In this document: piece by piece, positions 1 through 10,310 of the stretch | Position numbering within the stretch: the first letter of the stretch is position 1 | How the letters are laid out: every line of letters begins with the position of its first letter | NCBI GenBank assembly: GCA_030035585.1 | Contig: CM057465.1 | Location: 4,129,501-4,193,500, forward strand | Direction of reading: 5' to 3' | DNA: 64,000 nt | Origin: Dugong dugon | Lineage: Eukaryota; Chordata; Mammalia; Sirenia; Dugongidae | The notes under the pieces: generated by a model | What the model saw: the letters and a program-made list of their open reading frames with translations, nothing else | Told to the model about the DNA's origin: nothing | Databases searched by the model: none | Program-made: the position numbers and the translations under genes

Positions 1-115
1 CTCGTCATCCTCCCGTCTATGGTTCATTCTGGTTGTATTTCTTCTAAGTTGATTTGTTTGTTCTTCAGCAATCCATAGTATATTTAGTATTTTTCACCAC
101 CACCATGATTCTAAC
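1..115 (-). mobile_element. RTE-clade LINE fragment, antisense, cut by window start
   Basis: Reads as a diverged antisense piece of the RTE 3' region. The same order of words is found in the clearer copies at 12032-12485 and 51494-52740 (a run of attctggttgta, then gatttgtttgttctt, then tccatagtatatt, then ttcaccac). It continues beyond the left edge of the window. Confidence 0.7.
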
Positions 116-139
116 ACATACTACATTCTACAAAATAAT

Positions 140-980
140 AATTCGAAATTGCCAGGGTCGTGAAAGACAGAGGTAGACAGAGGGGCTGTTCCAGGTTAAG
201 GAGACCACAGAATGCATCACAAGATCTGGGGTTTTCTTTTGTGATAAGGGATCTTATTGACACAGTTGGTGAAATCTGGAAAGTGGCTGCAGAATAGATC
301 ATCCTGTTGTCTCAGTGTTAGCTTCCTGACTTTTACAGCCATAGTTATGAAAACGAACGCTGTTGTTTTTAGAAAATACACACTGAAGTATTTGAAGGTA
401 AAGAATCATCAATTTACAAATGACTCTCAAATATCTCAGAAAAAGCACAATATATTCAAATGACATGGTAAACACGTAACAGGGAAGAAAGAAGCAAAAT
501 TCACAATATAAGAAATTCTGTTGGACAAGCAACAGATAAAGTGTAAGGGGAAAAAGAAGGAGGAAAAAATATATACATTAAAAGAAATTAATAGACATCC
601 CGGCAAATTCAATGTGTGAATTTGGTTTGATTCATGACTCAAAGAAACCTTTAAAGGAAATGGCCAGACAATCCAAGAAATTTGAACACTGGTTATTTTA
701 ACATCTTAAGGAATTATTGTTAAACGTTTGAGGTATGATAATAGTGTTGTGGTTGTGTTTTTACAAGTACTTCTCTTTTAGAGATAGATGAAGACATGGT
801 GTCTGAAGTTGGCCCATGATGATCCTGTTGGGGAGGAGAGTGGGAGAGGGGTTTAGTTGAAACAAGATGAACAACATTGATAGTTGTTGAAGCTGCATGA
901 TGGGTACATGGCGGTTCATTTTACCACACTTTTTAACCTTTATATAAGCTTGAAATTCTCCTTCATACAGAACTTAAAAA
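140..980 (+). mobile_element. Ancient L1 (L1M-type) 3' untranslated region
   Basis: Matches the layout of old mammalian L1 3' UTRs: a purine-rich stretch about 'ttaaggagacca', a block near 255-345 about a 'ttggtgaaatctgg' motif, then 'aaatacacactgaagtattt' at 373-392, and a closing A-rich end after 'gaaattctcc' near 955-980. Non-coding; small open frames inside are chance. The interval 500-720 is the least certain part. Confidence 0.6.
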
Positions 981-984
981 AGAA

Positions 985-1135
985 TGAGAGCGAGCTGTGT
1001 GTTCGATACGGAAAGATGTATGAGGCACACAAAGGGAAATGAAGCAAGTGGATAATATATGCAAAGTGACCTTCACTCTAGAAAAAGAAAAAAAAGGATG
1101 TATATTCCATAAATCTTGAATTACACAGATATAAA
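985..1135 (+). mobile_element. Ancient L1, ORF2 end/3' UTR junction
   Basis: Contains the diverged L1 pattern of 'ggaaagatgtatgaggcac', then a 'gcaagtggataatatatgcaaa'-like segment. The same old L1 appears to resume at 3813-3856 and 4604-4690, so everything between was inserted later. Confidence 0.5.
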
Positions 1136-1137
1136 TG

Positions 1138-1252
1138 ACACATAATATATATGTCCTTATATATATATGTATAATATGTATTATTATATATTATATACAT
1201 TTGCATATATATACATGTGCATATATATGCATATATATTGGATAGACAGAGT
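1138..1252. repeat. AT-rich simple repeat (TA/TATATG)
   Basis: Low-complexity run of alternating TA, TATATG and CATATATA units. It probably grew from the A-rich part of the surrounding L1 3' UTR. Confidence 0.85.
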
Positions 1253-1263
1253 GATAGATGGAC

Positions 1264-1396
1264 ATAAAAAACAAATCTGTTGCCACAGAGTCATGGCAAC
1301 TCCGTGTGTTACACGGAGTAAAACTGCTCCATAGGATTTTATTGGCTGTAATTTTTACGGAAGCAGTTCACCAGTCCTTTCTTTCAAAGCACTTTA
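1264..1396 (-). mobile_element. AfroSINE-type SINE, antisense, truncated
   Basis: The order 'tggcaactccgtgtg', 'actgctccatagg', 'ggctgtaatttttacggaag', 'caccagtcctttctt' is the antisense body of the SINE. The tRNA-like head is missing. Older and more diverged than most copies here. Confidence 0.75.
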
Positions 1397-1405
1397 GATT
1401 ATTAT

Positions 1406-1437
1406 ACACACACACACACACACACATATATATACAT
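1406..1437. repeat. (CA)n/(TA)n microsatellite
   Basis: Eleven or more CA units running into TATATATA. It sits between the SINE fragment and the RTE copy. Confidence 0.95.
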
Positions 1438-1678
1438 GTGTGCAAAGACCTGGAGATAGAAAACCAAAAGAAATGAACCTAACTGGCATTTCTCAAGCTG
1501 AAAGAACTGAAGAAAAAAATTCAAGCCTCAAGTTGCAATTGTGAAGGATTCTATGGGGAAAATATTAAACGACACAGGAAGCATCAAAAGAAGATGGAAG
1601 GAATACATACAGTCACTACACAGAAAAGAATTGGTCAACATTCAGCCATTTCAGGAGGTAGCATATGATTAAGAACCC

Positions 1679-2868
1679 ATGGTACTGAAGGAAGAAGTCC
1701 AAGCTGCACTGAAGGAACTGGCGAAAAACAAGGCTCCAGGAACTGACGGAATACCAAGTGAGATGTTTCAACAAACGGATGCGGTGCTGGAAGTGCTCAC
1801 TTGTCTATGCCAAGAAATTTGGAAGACAGCTACCTGGCCAACTGACTGGAAGAGATCCATATTTATGCCCATTCCAAAGAAAAAAGACCCATCTGAATGT
1901 GGAAATTATCGAACAATATCAATAATACCACACACAAGTAAAATTTTGCTGAAGATCATTCAAAAGCGGCTGCAGCAGTATATCAACAGGGAACTGCCAG
2001 GAATTCAGGCCAGATTCAGAAGAGGACATGGAACCAGGGATATCATTGCTGATGTCAGATGGATTCTGGCTGAAAGCAGAGAATACCAGAAAGATGTTTA
2101 TCTGTGTTTTATTGACTATGCAAAGGCATTTGACTGTGTGGATAATAACAAATTACGGATAACATTGCAAAAAATGGGAATTCCAGAACTCTTAATTGTG
2201 CTCATGAAGAATGATGTATGTCTCTAATGATACACAGACCAAGAGGCAGTAATTTGGACAGAACAAAAGGATACTATGTGGTTTAAAGTCAGGAAAGGTG
2301 CGCATCAGGGTGGTATCTTTTCACCATACCTATTCAATCTGTATGCTGAACAAATAATCCAAGAAACTGGACTATATGAAGAAGAATAGGGCATCAGGAT
2401 TGGAAGAATACTCATTATCAACCTGCATGATGCAGATGACACAATCTTGCTTACTGAAAGTGAAGAGGACTTGAAGCACTTACTAATAAAGATCAAAGAC
2501 CACAGTCTTCAGTATGAATTACACCTTAACATAAAGAAAACAAAAATCCTCACAACTGTACCAATAAGCAATATCATGATAAACAGAAAAGATTGAAGTT
2601 GTAAAGGATTTCATTTTACTTGGATCCACAAGCAACACCCATAGAAGCAGCAGTCAAGAAATAAAAAGACGCATTGCACTGGGCAAGTCTGCTGCAAAAG
2701 ACATCTTTAAAGTGTTGAAAAGCAAAGATGACACTTTAAGGATTAAGGTGTGCCTGACCCAAGCCATGTTGTTTTCAATCAGCCCATATGCATGTGAAAG
2801 CTGGACAATGAATAAGGAAGACAGAAGAAGAATTGACACCTTTGAAAAGTGGTGTTTGTTATGGATTG
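1679..2868 (+). pseudogene. RTE reverse transcriptase, broken
   Basis: The longest open part is 182 codons (1679-2227). It shows RT fingers and palm motifs in order: KNKAPGTDGIPSEMF near residues 17-31, IPKKKDPSECGNYRTISI near 65-82, RFRRGHGTRDIIADVRWIL near 112-130, and the first catalytic aspartate in FIDYAKAFD (2108-2134). A stop at 2225-2227 ends the frame. The reading resumes downstream with KGAHQGG and SPYLFNLYAEQ, followed by the catalytic box as DADD at 2429-2440 instead of the usual YADD, so the active site is also damaged. Later stops and a frameshift follow before the LTR insertion at 2857. Known family role: nicking-primed reverse transcription of LINE RNA in the nucleus. No activity is expected. 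Confidence 0.85.
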
Positions 2869-3420
2869 AAATATGTGCCCCAAAATATGTGCCAACCTCT
2901 TTAGGCCATGATTCCCAGTATTGTGTGTTTGTCCTCCATTTCATGATTGATATAGTTTTCCTATGTGTTGTAAACCCTAATCTCTGCCTGGTTAATGATG
3001 TAAGACTGGGTTATGTTAACGGGGATTAGGGTGGGATTTAACACCCTTACTCAGGTTACATCCATAATCCAATGTAAAGAGAGTGTCCCTGGGATGTGGC
3101 CTGCATCACCTTTTATCTTACAAGAGATAAAAGGGAAGAGAAGTGAGCAGAGAGTGGGGGCCCTCATACCACCAAGAAAGCAGTACCAGGAGCAGATCAC
3201 ATCCTTTGGACCTGGGGTTCCTGAGTGGAGAAGCTCCTAGGACAGAGGAAGATTGATGACAGGATCTTCCTCCAGAGCCAACAGAGAGAAATCCCTTCCC
3301 TGGAGCTGGTGCCCTGAATTTGGTCTTCTAGCCTACTAGACTGTAAGAAAAAAATTTTCTCTTTGTTAAAGCCACCCACTTGTGGCATTTCTATTATAGC
3401 AGCACTAGATAACTAAGACA
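2857..3420 (+). mobile_element. Solo LTR, ERVL-MaLR type, with 5-bp target-site duplication
   Basis: Starts with TG (tgttatggattgaa) and ends with CA (actagataactaagaca), as MaLR LTRs do. It is flanked by the 5-bp duplication gtgtt at 2852-2856 and 3421-3425. An AATAAA-like end region precedes 'gttaaagccacccac'. A second copy of the same family lies at 44155-44732. No internal retroviral sequence remains, consistent with LTR-LTR recombination. It landed in the RTE copy and is therefore younger than that copy. Confidence 0.9.
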
Positions 3421-3774
3421 GTGTTGGCGAAGAATATTGAATGTACCATGGACTGTCAAAAGAACAAACAAATCTATCTTGGAAGAAGTACAGCCAGAAT
3501 GCTGCACAGAAACAAAGATGGCAAGACTATGTCTCACATAATTTGGACAAGTTATCAGGAGAGATCAGTCCCTGGAGAAGGATATCATACTTGGTAAGTA
3601 GAGGGTTAACGAAAAAGAGGAAGACCCTCAACAAGATGGATTGACACAGTGGCTGCAAAACTGGGCTCGAGCATAACAACGATTGTGAGGATGGCGCTGG
3701 ATGAGGCAGGGTTTCGTTCTGTGCTGCATAGGGTTGCTATGAGTCGGAACCAACTTGACGGCACCTAACAAAAA

Positions 3775-3812
3775 CATATATATCTATATAGATGAATATA
3801 TATATATATGCT
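3775..3812. repeat. (TA)n-rich simple repeat
   Basis: TATATCTATATAG and (TA)n directly follow the RTE tail. Confidence 0.85.
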
Positions 3813-3856
3813 TGTAGATGCATGAAAACTTTCTGAAAAAGTACCCTTCACAGCTA

Positions 3857-4603
3857 CTGTCAGCCCTCTGTATCCACAGGTTCCACATCCAAGGATTCGA
3901 CTAATCTCGGATCAAAAATATTCAGAAAAATAAAAGAAATTTCCAAAAAGCAAAACTTGAATTTGCCACATGCCAAGCACTACGCTGAATCCAGGAGAGT
4001 AAAGTGACATGGAGACATCACCTGCTGTAGCCTCCCACTGTCTCCCAGGTCCTCAGTCTCTCCCAGCACTCATTACTGAGCATTGTTTGCCCCAGATCTT
4101 GTTCATTCGCTACTTGTAGTGGGTGCACCCTTTGCTTCTGTGAAAAAGATGTTCCTAAAAAACAATAAAGTGGTCAAAGCAATCCTTCAAAAGCTAAGTG
4201 TAAGGGGCTTGAGGAGAGGGAGAGGAAGGAGTGTCAGGCTTGTGAGGGACGGCTGGCTACCTCTGTAAAGTGCTGCAGCCCCCAGAACTTCAAGATCACA
4301 GGCGAATCGGCTTCGTCTGATGCTCAGGCAGCATCAGCATTCCCAGAACAGCTCAAGAAACTCAGAGAAGAGAAAGGCTACCTTCAATAGCAAGTCTTCA
4401 GTTGTGATGGAACAACAATTTGCATAACACTTACATTGTATTAGGTATAAGTAATCTGGAGATAATTGAAAGTATACAGGAGAATGTGCATAGGTTATAT
4501 GCAAATACTACAACTTTTACATAAGGAACTTGAGTATCTTTGGAATTTGGTATCCATGGGGGTCCTGGAACCAATGCCCCGGGAATACCGAGGGACTAGA
4601 GTG
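3857..4603 (+). mobile_element. TcMar-Tigger DNA transposon, internally deleted
   Basis: The left end (ctgtcagccctctgtatcc) is the inverted match of the right end (ggaataccgagggactag). The element is bounded by the dinucleotide TA on both sides (3855-3856 and 4604-4605), the classical Tc1/mariner target duplication. Subterminal blocks 'ttacattgtattaggtat' and 'taggttatatgcaaatacta' are typical of the MER2/Tigger group. The centre keeps a scrap of transposase gene, so this is a deletion derivative and not a pure miniature element. Confidence 0.85.
4286..4414 (+). pseudogene. Tigger (pogo-type DDE) transposase remnant
   Basis: About 43 codons read NFKITGESASSDAQAASAF, then PEQLKKLREEKGYLQ, a stop at 4388-4390, then QVFSCDGT. 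This is the stretch before and at the first catalytic aspartate of Tigger/jerky-type transposases, where the usual text is QVFN-D-ET. The in-frame stop and the altered DET box mean it is dead. No neighbouring domain (DNA-binding helix-turn-helix or the second catalytic D) is left in recognisable form. Confidence 0.75.
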
Positions 4604-4739
4604 TACTTCTGAAGACCAGCAGTTAGGGGAAAGATGATTGTTTTTGCATGCCTTTCTGTACTCTGGTATTTTTACCATGTACAGGTAGTAATTTTACAAT
4701 TTACAACCAGTTTACATTTCAAAATAATAACGATATTTC

Positions 4740-5060
4740 TAAAACTGGAAATGCTTAAGTGTCCTGTGATGGAAGATTGATTAAATAAACTAAAACAAAA
4801 GCAGACAACAGAATGCTCTGACTTAGCCATTTAAAGATAGATGCGGATCTGGTTTAATTGTCGTTGAAAGATGTGAGGTGAACAAAATGACGTGCTGCCA
4901 AATGACATGTATGCAGGGTTCCAATTTGTACACACATCTGGATGCACACAAAATGACTGCTTACAGACGGGGGGTTATGAGTGGTATTTCTTTTCTTTTT
5001 ACCTACTTATGATTTCAAAATTCCTAGATGAATGCAAACTAATTTGAAATAAAAAATTAA
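4740..5060 (+). mobile_element. Ancient L1 ORF2 end/3' UTR
   Basis: Shows the old L1 word order 'tgatggaagattgattaaataaact', 'gaatgctctgacttagccatttaaa', 'gttgaaagatgtgagg', 'gggttccaatttgtaca' and 'ttttacctacttatgatttc'. Second old L1 3' end in a row; it may be a separate insertion from 3813-4690. Confidence 0.6.
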
Positions 5061-5796
5061 AGCTCAACACGATCTGTTGGTGCATGAGTGTTCCCCCACA
5101 TCCTGAGAACAAGAATTGTCCCTGAGTCCCAACACCTGGCCCTGTCATCCTAAGCCTGGTGGAGCTGGGGCCCAGCAAACACTTGCCCATCAGAATTGAA
5201 CCAGTTTGTCCCAATGAGTGAGGTTTGAACATGTACATCATTTGATAGACATATGGCATGTTCCTAATGAACTAGGCCACCTGCTTCTTCAGAACAAGGC
5301 TTGTGATCTGCCCAACCATCCAGTACTGAATATCTCCAGAGGAGGGCTGAGATTTGGTGATAAAACCATGAGATAGACGAAGGCCTTGGCCTCCAGAGCA
5401 GACCATAAAGCATGGAGGGATAAGACCAAATGAAGAAAGGTCTTCTAATATGGAAACAGCTAAAGCAGGAGATGATCAGCCTGGTGGGAGCCCAGGGGGC
5501 TGACTCTACTTGGGGAGATCAGAGGTTGCTGGTAACTAACCATGGTTCATGTATGATTGAAAGGATATGTGCTAGGCAGCTTGCAAAATCCATGTTAATC
5601 ATGCATGCAAAGAGTATATCAAGGCTCCACACTGCAGACACATTGATGCATTGCCAAGGTGAGCCGGTGTGGGGCTGGTCCACCTGTCCAGGTAAGCAAT
5701 CATGAAGGTGGAAATGGGCTAGTGGACACGAGGATGCAGAGCACGTGCCATGTGTGGGCTATCCGGGCAGGTGAGGAGGGTAAGAAGGGTGGAGGA
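5061..5796. other. No recognisable feature
   Basis: Low-repeat DNA of mixed composition. I see no convincing gene, RNA or transposon. The open frame at 5430-5705 has no family resemblance and no splice context. Confidence 0.5.
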
Positions 5797-6446
5797 TGTC
5801 TTACTCTCCTAGTGCTGCTATAACAGAAAAATCACGAAGGGGTGGCTTTAAAGAACAGAAATTTATTTTCTCGTAGTTCAGAAGGTCGGAAGTCCAATTC
5901 AAGGCATCAGCTCTAGGGGAAGGCTCTCTCTGTTGGCCGTGGGGGAAACCCTTGTCTCAGCTTCTCTAGTCGCCCATCCTTGGAGCTCCTGGGCTTGTGG
6001 ACTGGTCTCCCTCTTTTGTGTTCAGATAGTGTCGGTCTTCCCCCATGTCTGTTTTCTTCGGTGCCTAATCTGCTCTTTTTATATCTCAATAGTGATTGGC
6101 TTAGACACACCCTACACAGAGAAGGACATCATGCTTGGTAAAGTAGAGGGTCAGTGAAAAAAAGGAAGACTCTTGACTAGATGGATTGACACAGTGGCTG
6201 CAACAATGGGCTCAAGCATAACAATCATTGTGAGGATAGTGCAGGACTGGGCAGTACGTCGTTCTTTGGTACACAGGGTCACTATGAGTCGGAATTGACT
6301 CGAAGGCACCTAACAACAACAACACACGGATATGGCCTCATTAACATAATAAAGAAAACCCCATCCCTATATGGAATTGCATCCACAGGTATCGGGGTTG
6401 GGATTTACAATACATATTTTGGGGCGACACAATCCAATCTGTAACA
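5797..6446 (-). mobile_element. MaLR-type solo LTR, antisense, split by an RTE 3' fragment
   Basis: The left end 'tgtcttactctcctagtgctgctataacag' is the reverse complement of a MaLR 3' end, and the right end at 6446 mirrors the usual LTR start. Internal text (agtgattggcttagacacacc, tggcctcattaacataa) matches the antisense LTR at 38291-38683, so the two belong to one family. RTE sequence at 6118-6323 was inserted later. Confidence 0.82.
6118..6323 (+). mobile_element. RTE 3'-end fragment (5'-truncated)
   Basis: Only the last roughly 200 bp of RTE: from 'agaaggacatcatgcttgg' to the (CAA)n tail. A 4-bp duplication acac flanks it (6114-6117, 6324-6327). Heavy 5' truncation is normal for target-primed reverse transcription. 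Confidence 0.88.
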
Positions 6447-6689
6447 GAGACTTCTGAAACTCCTGGGGTTTGCTCTAGGGTGGTTTCAATTAGCACTGGC
6501 TGAAAAGAGCTAGCAAGGCATACGGCACATCCACTGGATAGGCAGAGTCAGATAGACATGCGGACTTGCTGGGTGCAGGGTGGGAGGAGACTGAACCCAC
6601 AGAGTTGAGTCTGTTTGGGGACCTCCCCAAAGTCAGCCTTCCCCAGACCTGCAGAAGGCCCCCAGAGTAAACTACTGCAGTGGAGAATC
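6447..6689. other. No recognisable feature
   Basis: Nothing supportable in this short unique interval. Confidence 0.4.
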
Positions 6690-6850
6690 TTGGTCTGTCC
6701 CTTCGTAATGACACAATCCTGGGAAAATCATTTCGACTCTGAGCCTCAGTTTCCTCAACTGTAAAACAAAATTGCATGCCTTGGTGGGCTCCTGTGAGCA
6801 GTGAATCATGTGACTTCGAAAGGCTCCCCAAGCATGCATAACTACTCACA
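6690..6850 (+). mobile_element. MIR (tRNA-derived ancient SINE)
   Basis: The conserved MIR core and 3' part are visible: 'gactctgagcctcagtttc' followed by 'ctcaactgtaaaac' and a tail similar to 'gagcagtgaatcatgtgac'. Confidence 0.75.
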
Positions 6851-7854
6851 CAGGAAGAGGCTTACCAATCACCATTCCTGCTCTTTATTCTTCATCATGC
6901 CATGGGTTGACCATTTGTCCCTGTTTCCAGGACTTTGCCAGTTGGAGAACTGATTTAAAATTATAGCCTGCTAATGTGGTTTTTGAAAGTCATTTTACCC
7001 CTTACAATGAGAAACGTAAATCCGTGGGGTTTTACAAACTGCTTAGACTAAATGTGAATTATTTTGTCCCTGTGGAAGAAGCGGCTGGAGATTGGTTGGA
7101 AGGTGTTCACAGATCCTGCTGCCTGAAGCCCAGCTGAGCCTCAGTTCTATGCAGCCAGGAAGCGAGGGCATTTCAGGAAGATAGGAGATGGTGGGGGAGG
7201 AGCCTCTGGCTATTCTAGGTCACTGCCAGAGATGGACACCCTCAGGGGGGCCCTGGAACATTGGTCACTAGGGTGAGTCCTTGCCAGACCCTTCTCCCCC
7301 ATTCTCTTCTGGCCCTGAAGACAGCTCTCTCATCCCCACAGTCATCCACCCATCCCCAAGACCCTTCTGAGTGTTACAGCAGGAAGAACAACATGCCCCA
7401 CCACAGCAGGAAGGGTGCAGGGTGGCCTGGGCACCCCTTTCCTAGCCTCTGCTAAGGACTCCACCGATGGATCTTCAAAGCTATTTCCCTGAGATACTTA
7501 CAAGCACGTTCAAATATGAATATCTCATATTTGCTGCTATGTTTTTTAGCAATCGCAAAGTGCTACTGATTGGCAAATTCAAACGCATATTGTCCTTAAT
7601 TTGAGGTTAATTATATATAACATTTCAAAGGAGGTAATCTCATTAATTTTGATTTGCTTCTAACAGCATTAAAGCACACGGTGGAAGATTGGATAAAAAT
7701 GGAGCGCCTGGGAGAAGATCCTCACTCTTACAACATTGTGCTGTGCATTTTATTACCCAGGGTGAGCCAAGGAGGATGCTGATGGAACTTCTCCAAGATT
7801 AACGGTGTGCTTAACTGAAGCTACCCAACAATCGGGAGAATGTCCTCTCTGTAC
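6851..7854. other. Low-repeat DNA, nothing identified
   Basis: About 1 kb with no repeat family that I can name. The AT-rich block 7490-7650 is free of obvious repeats and could be conserved non-coding sequence, but I cannot test that. Confidence 0.45.
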
Positions 7855-7925
7855 ATGTTCCCAGCTCAGCACCTGGTATATATCAAAGGGTTCATGAACA
7901 TTTGTTGGCTGAATAAATGAATGAA
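7855..7925 (+). mobile_element. MIR-like 3' fragment
   Basis: 'cagctcagcacctggtata' followed by 'gaacatttgttggctgaataaatgaatgaatg' is the characteristic MIR/L2 tail phrase. Confidence 0.6.
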
Positions 7926-7984
7926 TGGGAGTTCCCACTGGGTTAGTGATGGCAGAATATAAAAGGGAGATATAATGATCTGCA

Positions 7985-8085
7985 TCATTCTTTCATGCAT
8001 TCATTCAGCCAACAACAAACTCAACAGGGCACGGACTACGGGCTGGGTACTGTGTGAGGGAATCATAGCCCCTTCCATCAAGCAG
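7985..8085 (+). mobile_element. L2 LINE fragment
   Basis: 'tgcattcattcagccaaca' then 'ggctgggtactgtg' follows the common L2 3' phrase. The same L2 seems to resume at 8605-8770 after two SINE insertions. Confidence 0.5.
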
Positions 8086-8290
8086 GAGTCCCCAGATGGT
8101 GCAAACAGTGAAGGCACTTGGCAGCTAACTGAAAGGGTGAAGGTTTGAGTCCACTCAGAGGCACCTCGGAAGAAAGACCTGGTGATCTACTTCTGAAAAA
8201 TCAGCCATTGAAAACCTTATGGAGCACAGTTCTACTCTGACATACATGGGGTCGCCATAAGTAGGAACTGACTCAATAACAACTTATTAT
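8086..8290 (+). mobile_element. AfroSINE-type SINE, body variant B
   Basis: Head 'ggagtccccagatggtgcaa' with the tRNA-like B box region 'ggtttgagtccac', followed by the variant B body 'agaaagacctggtgatctac' and 'aaaatcagccattgaaaacc', and the RTE-like tail 'ggggtcgccataagtaggaa'. It ends in a short TTATTA run. Confidence 0.88.
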
Positions 8291-8390
8291 TATTATAAAA
8301 ATAATCTTTTAATAGTCTCAGGGACCCCCAGGGATCTTGGACTATACTCTGAGAACAGATGATTTAGACTGTATATAGTCACTGTCTGGA

Positions 8391-8600
8391 GTCCCTGGGT
8401 GGTGCAAACTATTAACACCCTTAGCTGCTAATTGAAAACTTGGAGGTTTGAGTCCACCCAGAGGTGCCTTGGAAGAAAGTCCTGGCCATCTACTTCTGAA
8501 AAATCAGCCATTGAAAATCCTATGGATCACAGTTCTACTCTGACACACATGGGTTGCCATGAGTGGGAATCAACTCTGTAGAGCTGGTTTTTCCCTCACG
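8391..8600 (+). mobile_element. AfroSINE-type SINE, body variant B
   Basis: Near-tandem with the preceding SINE, about 100 bp apart and in the same orientation. Same head (ggagtccctgggtggtgcaa), B box (ggtttgagtccacc), body and tail (gggttgccatgagtgggaat). Confidence 0.88.
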
Positions 8601-8604
8601 CAGG

Positions 8605-8770
8605 TCACAGTCCAATAGGAAGACCATCAATAACTCACCTCAGTGAGAGTCAGTATTTGTGGGCTTCATTTACTGTGTGCTGGGCACTGTGATGAACAGA
8701 GGGGAAGGGCAGCGAATAAGCTCCACACCTCCCTGCCCTCAGGGACCTGATGGCTCAGTGAAGATGCATC
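8605..8770 (+). mobile_element. L2 LINE fragment
   Basis: 'tactgtgtgctgggcactgt' then 'ctgccctcagggacctgatgg' is the L2 3' phrase. Probably the same insertion as 7985-8085. Confidence 0.55.
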
Positions 8771-9223
8771 ACACATGTGTGATCACAGCAGCAGAGCAGA
8801 GCTGTGATAAGGAGACAGAGCTACACACTGCTCCATGGTGGGGCTTGTCTCTGCAGACACAACAGGTTGAGTTTGAAAGGGGGACTTTCAGGTGCAGGAG
8901 AGAAAGAAGGTGTGTCAGGAGGAGGGGACAGGGCAACTGAAGCCCAGAGGAGTGAGGGCACAGGCACAAACTGGGAAGGGTGAGCTGGTCACTGCATCCT
9001 GAGGAGTGACACCGCTGGACATGTGACAATGCCAGACCCTGGGGGCCTGGGAGGGCATGGCAATGGCTAGAACCTCATCCTGAGAGCTATGCATGGCCCC
9101 TGGTTCCCATGTCAGCGCCCGATTTTGCCCTTCACCCACTCAAGCAAAGCTCTGTGCAGATGGGAATCATGTCTATACTTTTCCCCATGAGGACCTAGCA
9201 CAACTCCTGACAGGTAATCAGCA
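8771..9223. other. No firm feature
   Basis: GC-moderate unique DNA. 9140-9215 (gcaaagctctgtgcagatggg ... gacctagcacaactcctgac) faintly recalls a MIR/L2 tail, too weak to call. Confidence 0.4.
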
Positions 9224-9545
9224 TGTCTGAGTTGCCTACTGTTGCTGTAACAGAAACACAAGTGGTGGCTTTAAAACAAGCGAGAACATGAGGGTCCTCT
9301 CCAAGCATCAGGGGTCTGAGTGGAGCAGGTTGGACCCTGACTGAATGGCCGGAGGGCTGGGCTGAGCCATGAGAAGGGTGACAGCGCTGTCCACCATGTG
9401 TGGCTGTCCTAGCTGACCCTCCAAAGTGGCCTCTGTCTGCAGTGTTCCCAACTCTGGCTCCCCAAAGATGCTCATGAAGGACATGCAGGAGTAACATGAA
9501 GACAACCTCTGTCTGCAGCTGTACCTGGAAAAAGCCTGATTTTTT
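9224..9545 (-). mobile_element. MaLR-type LTR fragment, antisense
   Basis: 'gttgcctactgttgctgtaacagaaacac' then 'gtggctttaaaac' is the reversed 3' end of MLT1-like LTRs. Its right boundary is uncertain; a poly(T)/poly(G) run at 9540-9558 follows. Confidence 0.55.
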
Positions 9546-9671
9546 TGGGGGGGGGGAGGGTTTATCCTCCTGGTGGGATCCAGGGGACTGTGGCCATTTT
9601 GGTCTTGGTTCTATAGCTTGTTAGTGCATGGTTGTAGGCAAGGGACCAAGCCTCTCACTCTGGCCATCTGT

Positions 9672-9935
9672 TGCTGTTATTAGCAGCCATCGAGTCAGCC
9701 CCCAACTCATGGCGACCCCGTGAGCAATGGAACAAAATGCTGCTTGGTCCTGTGCCATCCCTGTGATCGGTTGCAGATCAGACCTTTGTGATCTACAGGG
9801 TTTTCATTGGCTGATTTTCAGAAGTAGATCACCGTCCTTTCTTCCTAGTCTGTCTTAGTCTGGAAGCTCTGCTGAAACCTGCTCGGCATCATAGCAACAC
9901 ACTAGCCTCCAGTGACAGATGAGACTTGCAAAGGT
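9672..9935 (-). mobile_element. SINE with RTE tail, type C, head truncated
   Basis: Same family as 35348-35702. From its 3' end inwards (left to right): RTE-like tail (ttgctgttattagcagccatcgagtc), the segment 'ctgtgccatccctgtgatcgg' that parallels the RTE 3' region, the shared body 'gattttcagaagtagatcacc', then 'tctgctgaaacctgctcggc'. The tRNA-like head is absent. Confidence 0.78.
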
Positions 9936-9939
9936 CTTT

Positions 9940-10165
9940 TTCACTCTTCTCTGTCCCCACCTTGTTGTCTGGGATACAGAGGTGATGGCTGAAGTTCCAG
10001 CAGTCATGATGTGTCCTTCAAGATGGAAGCTAGCTCTAAGGATGCTAGAACTGGCAGATAGAATCTTAGTTCTCTGGTAACTCTGAGACAGTCCCATACC
10101 AGGCCCAGAGTACTTAACAATGGAGCCATTCTCTGTGAGAAAATAACCCTTAGTATGGTTAAGCC
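9940..10165 (+). mobile_element. MLT1-like LTR fragment, 3' half
   Basis: 'gctgaagttccagcagtcat', 'gatggaagctagctctaaggatg' and 'tgtgagaaaataacc' follow the 3' half of MLT1-type LTRs. Diverged. Confidence 0.45.
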
Positions 10166-10310
10166 TTACAGTCAGGTCTCTGTTATCAGCAATTCAACAT
10201 TAGTCTTCCTTCCTGTCATTCATTCAACAAAATCTCTTAAGTGCTTTGTTCTGAATAGAATTGTGTTCCTCAAAATATTTGTTGAAATCTTAACCCCTAT
10301 TCCTGTACAG

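Larger units (their letters stand above)
1470..3774 (+). mobile_element. RTE-clade LINE copy, 5'-truncated, split by a solo LTR
   Basis: The most extended sense RTE copy. It runs from upstream of the reverse transcriptase domain to the element's 3' end (ctatgagtcggaac... then cacctaacaaaaac). A MaLR-type LTR at 2857-3420 interrupts it; removing the LTR and one 5-bp duplication restores the order seen in the uninterrupted copy at 55566-55944. Multiple stops and frameshifts make it dead. The start at about 1470 is where recognisable RTE sequence begins after the microsatellite; the true 5' end is missing. Confidence 0.88.
3813..4690 (+). mobile_element. Ancient L1 3' UTR flanks, interrupted by Tigger
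   Basis: 3813-3856 (tgcttgtagatgcatgaaaa) and 4604-4690 (ctgtactctggtatttttacca) read as two halves of an old L1 3' UTR once the Tigger element 3857-4603 is removed. Diverged, so named with moderate confidence. Confidence 0.5.

Noticed and set aside
4083..4268. 61-codon frame in the Tigger interior as a gene
   Set aside because: It lies within the decayed transposon; only the downstream 4286-4414 piece has recognisable transposase text.
6490..6849. 119-codon minus-strand frame as a host exon
   Set aside because: Overlaps a MIR and lacks convincing splice signals or family resemblance.
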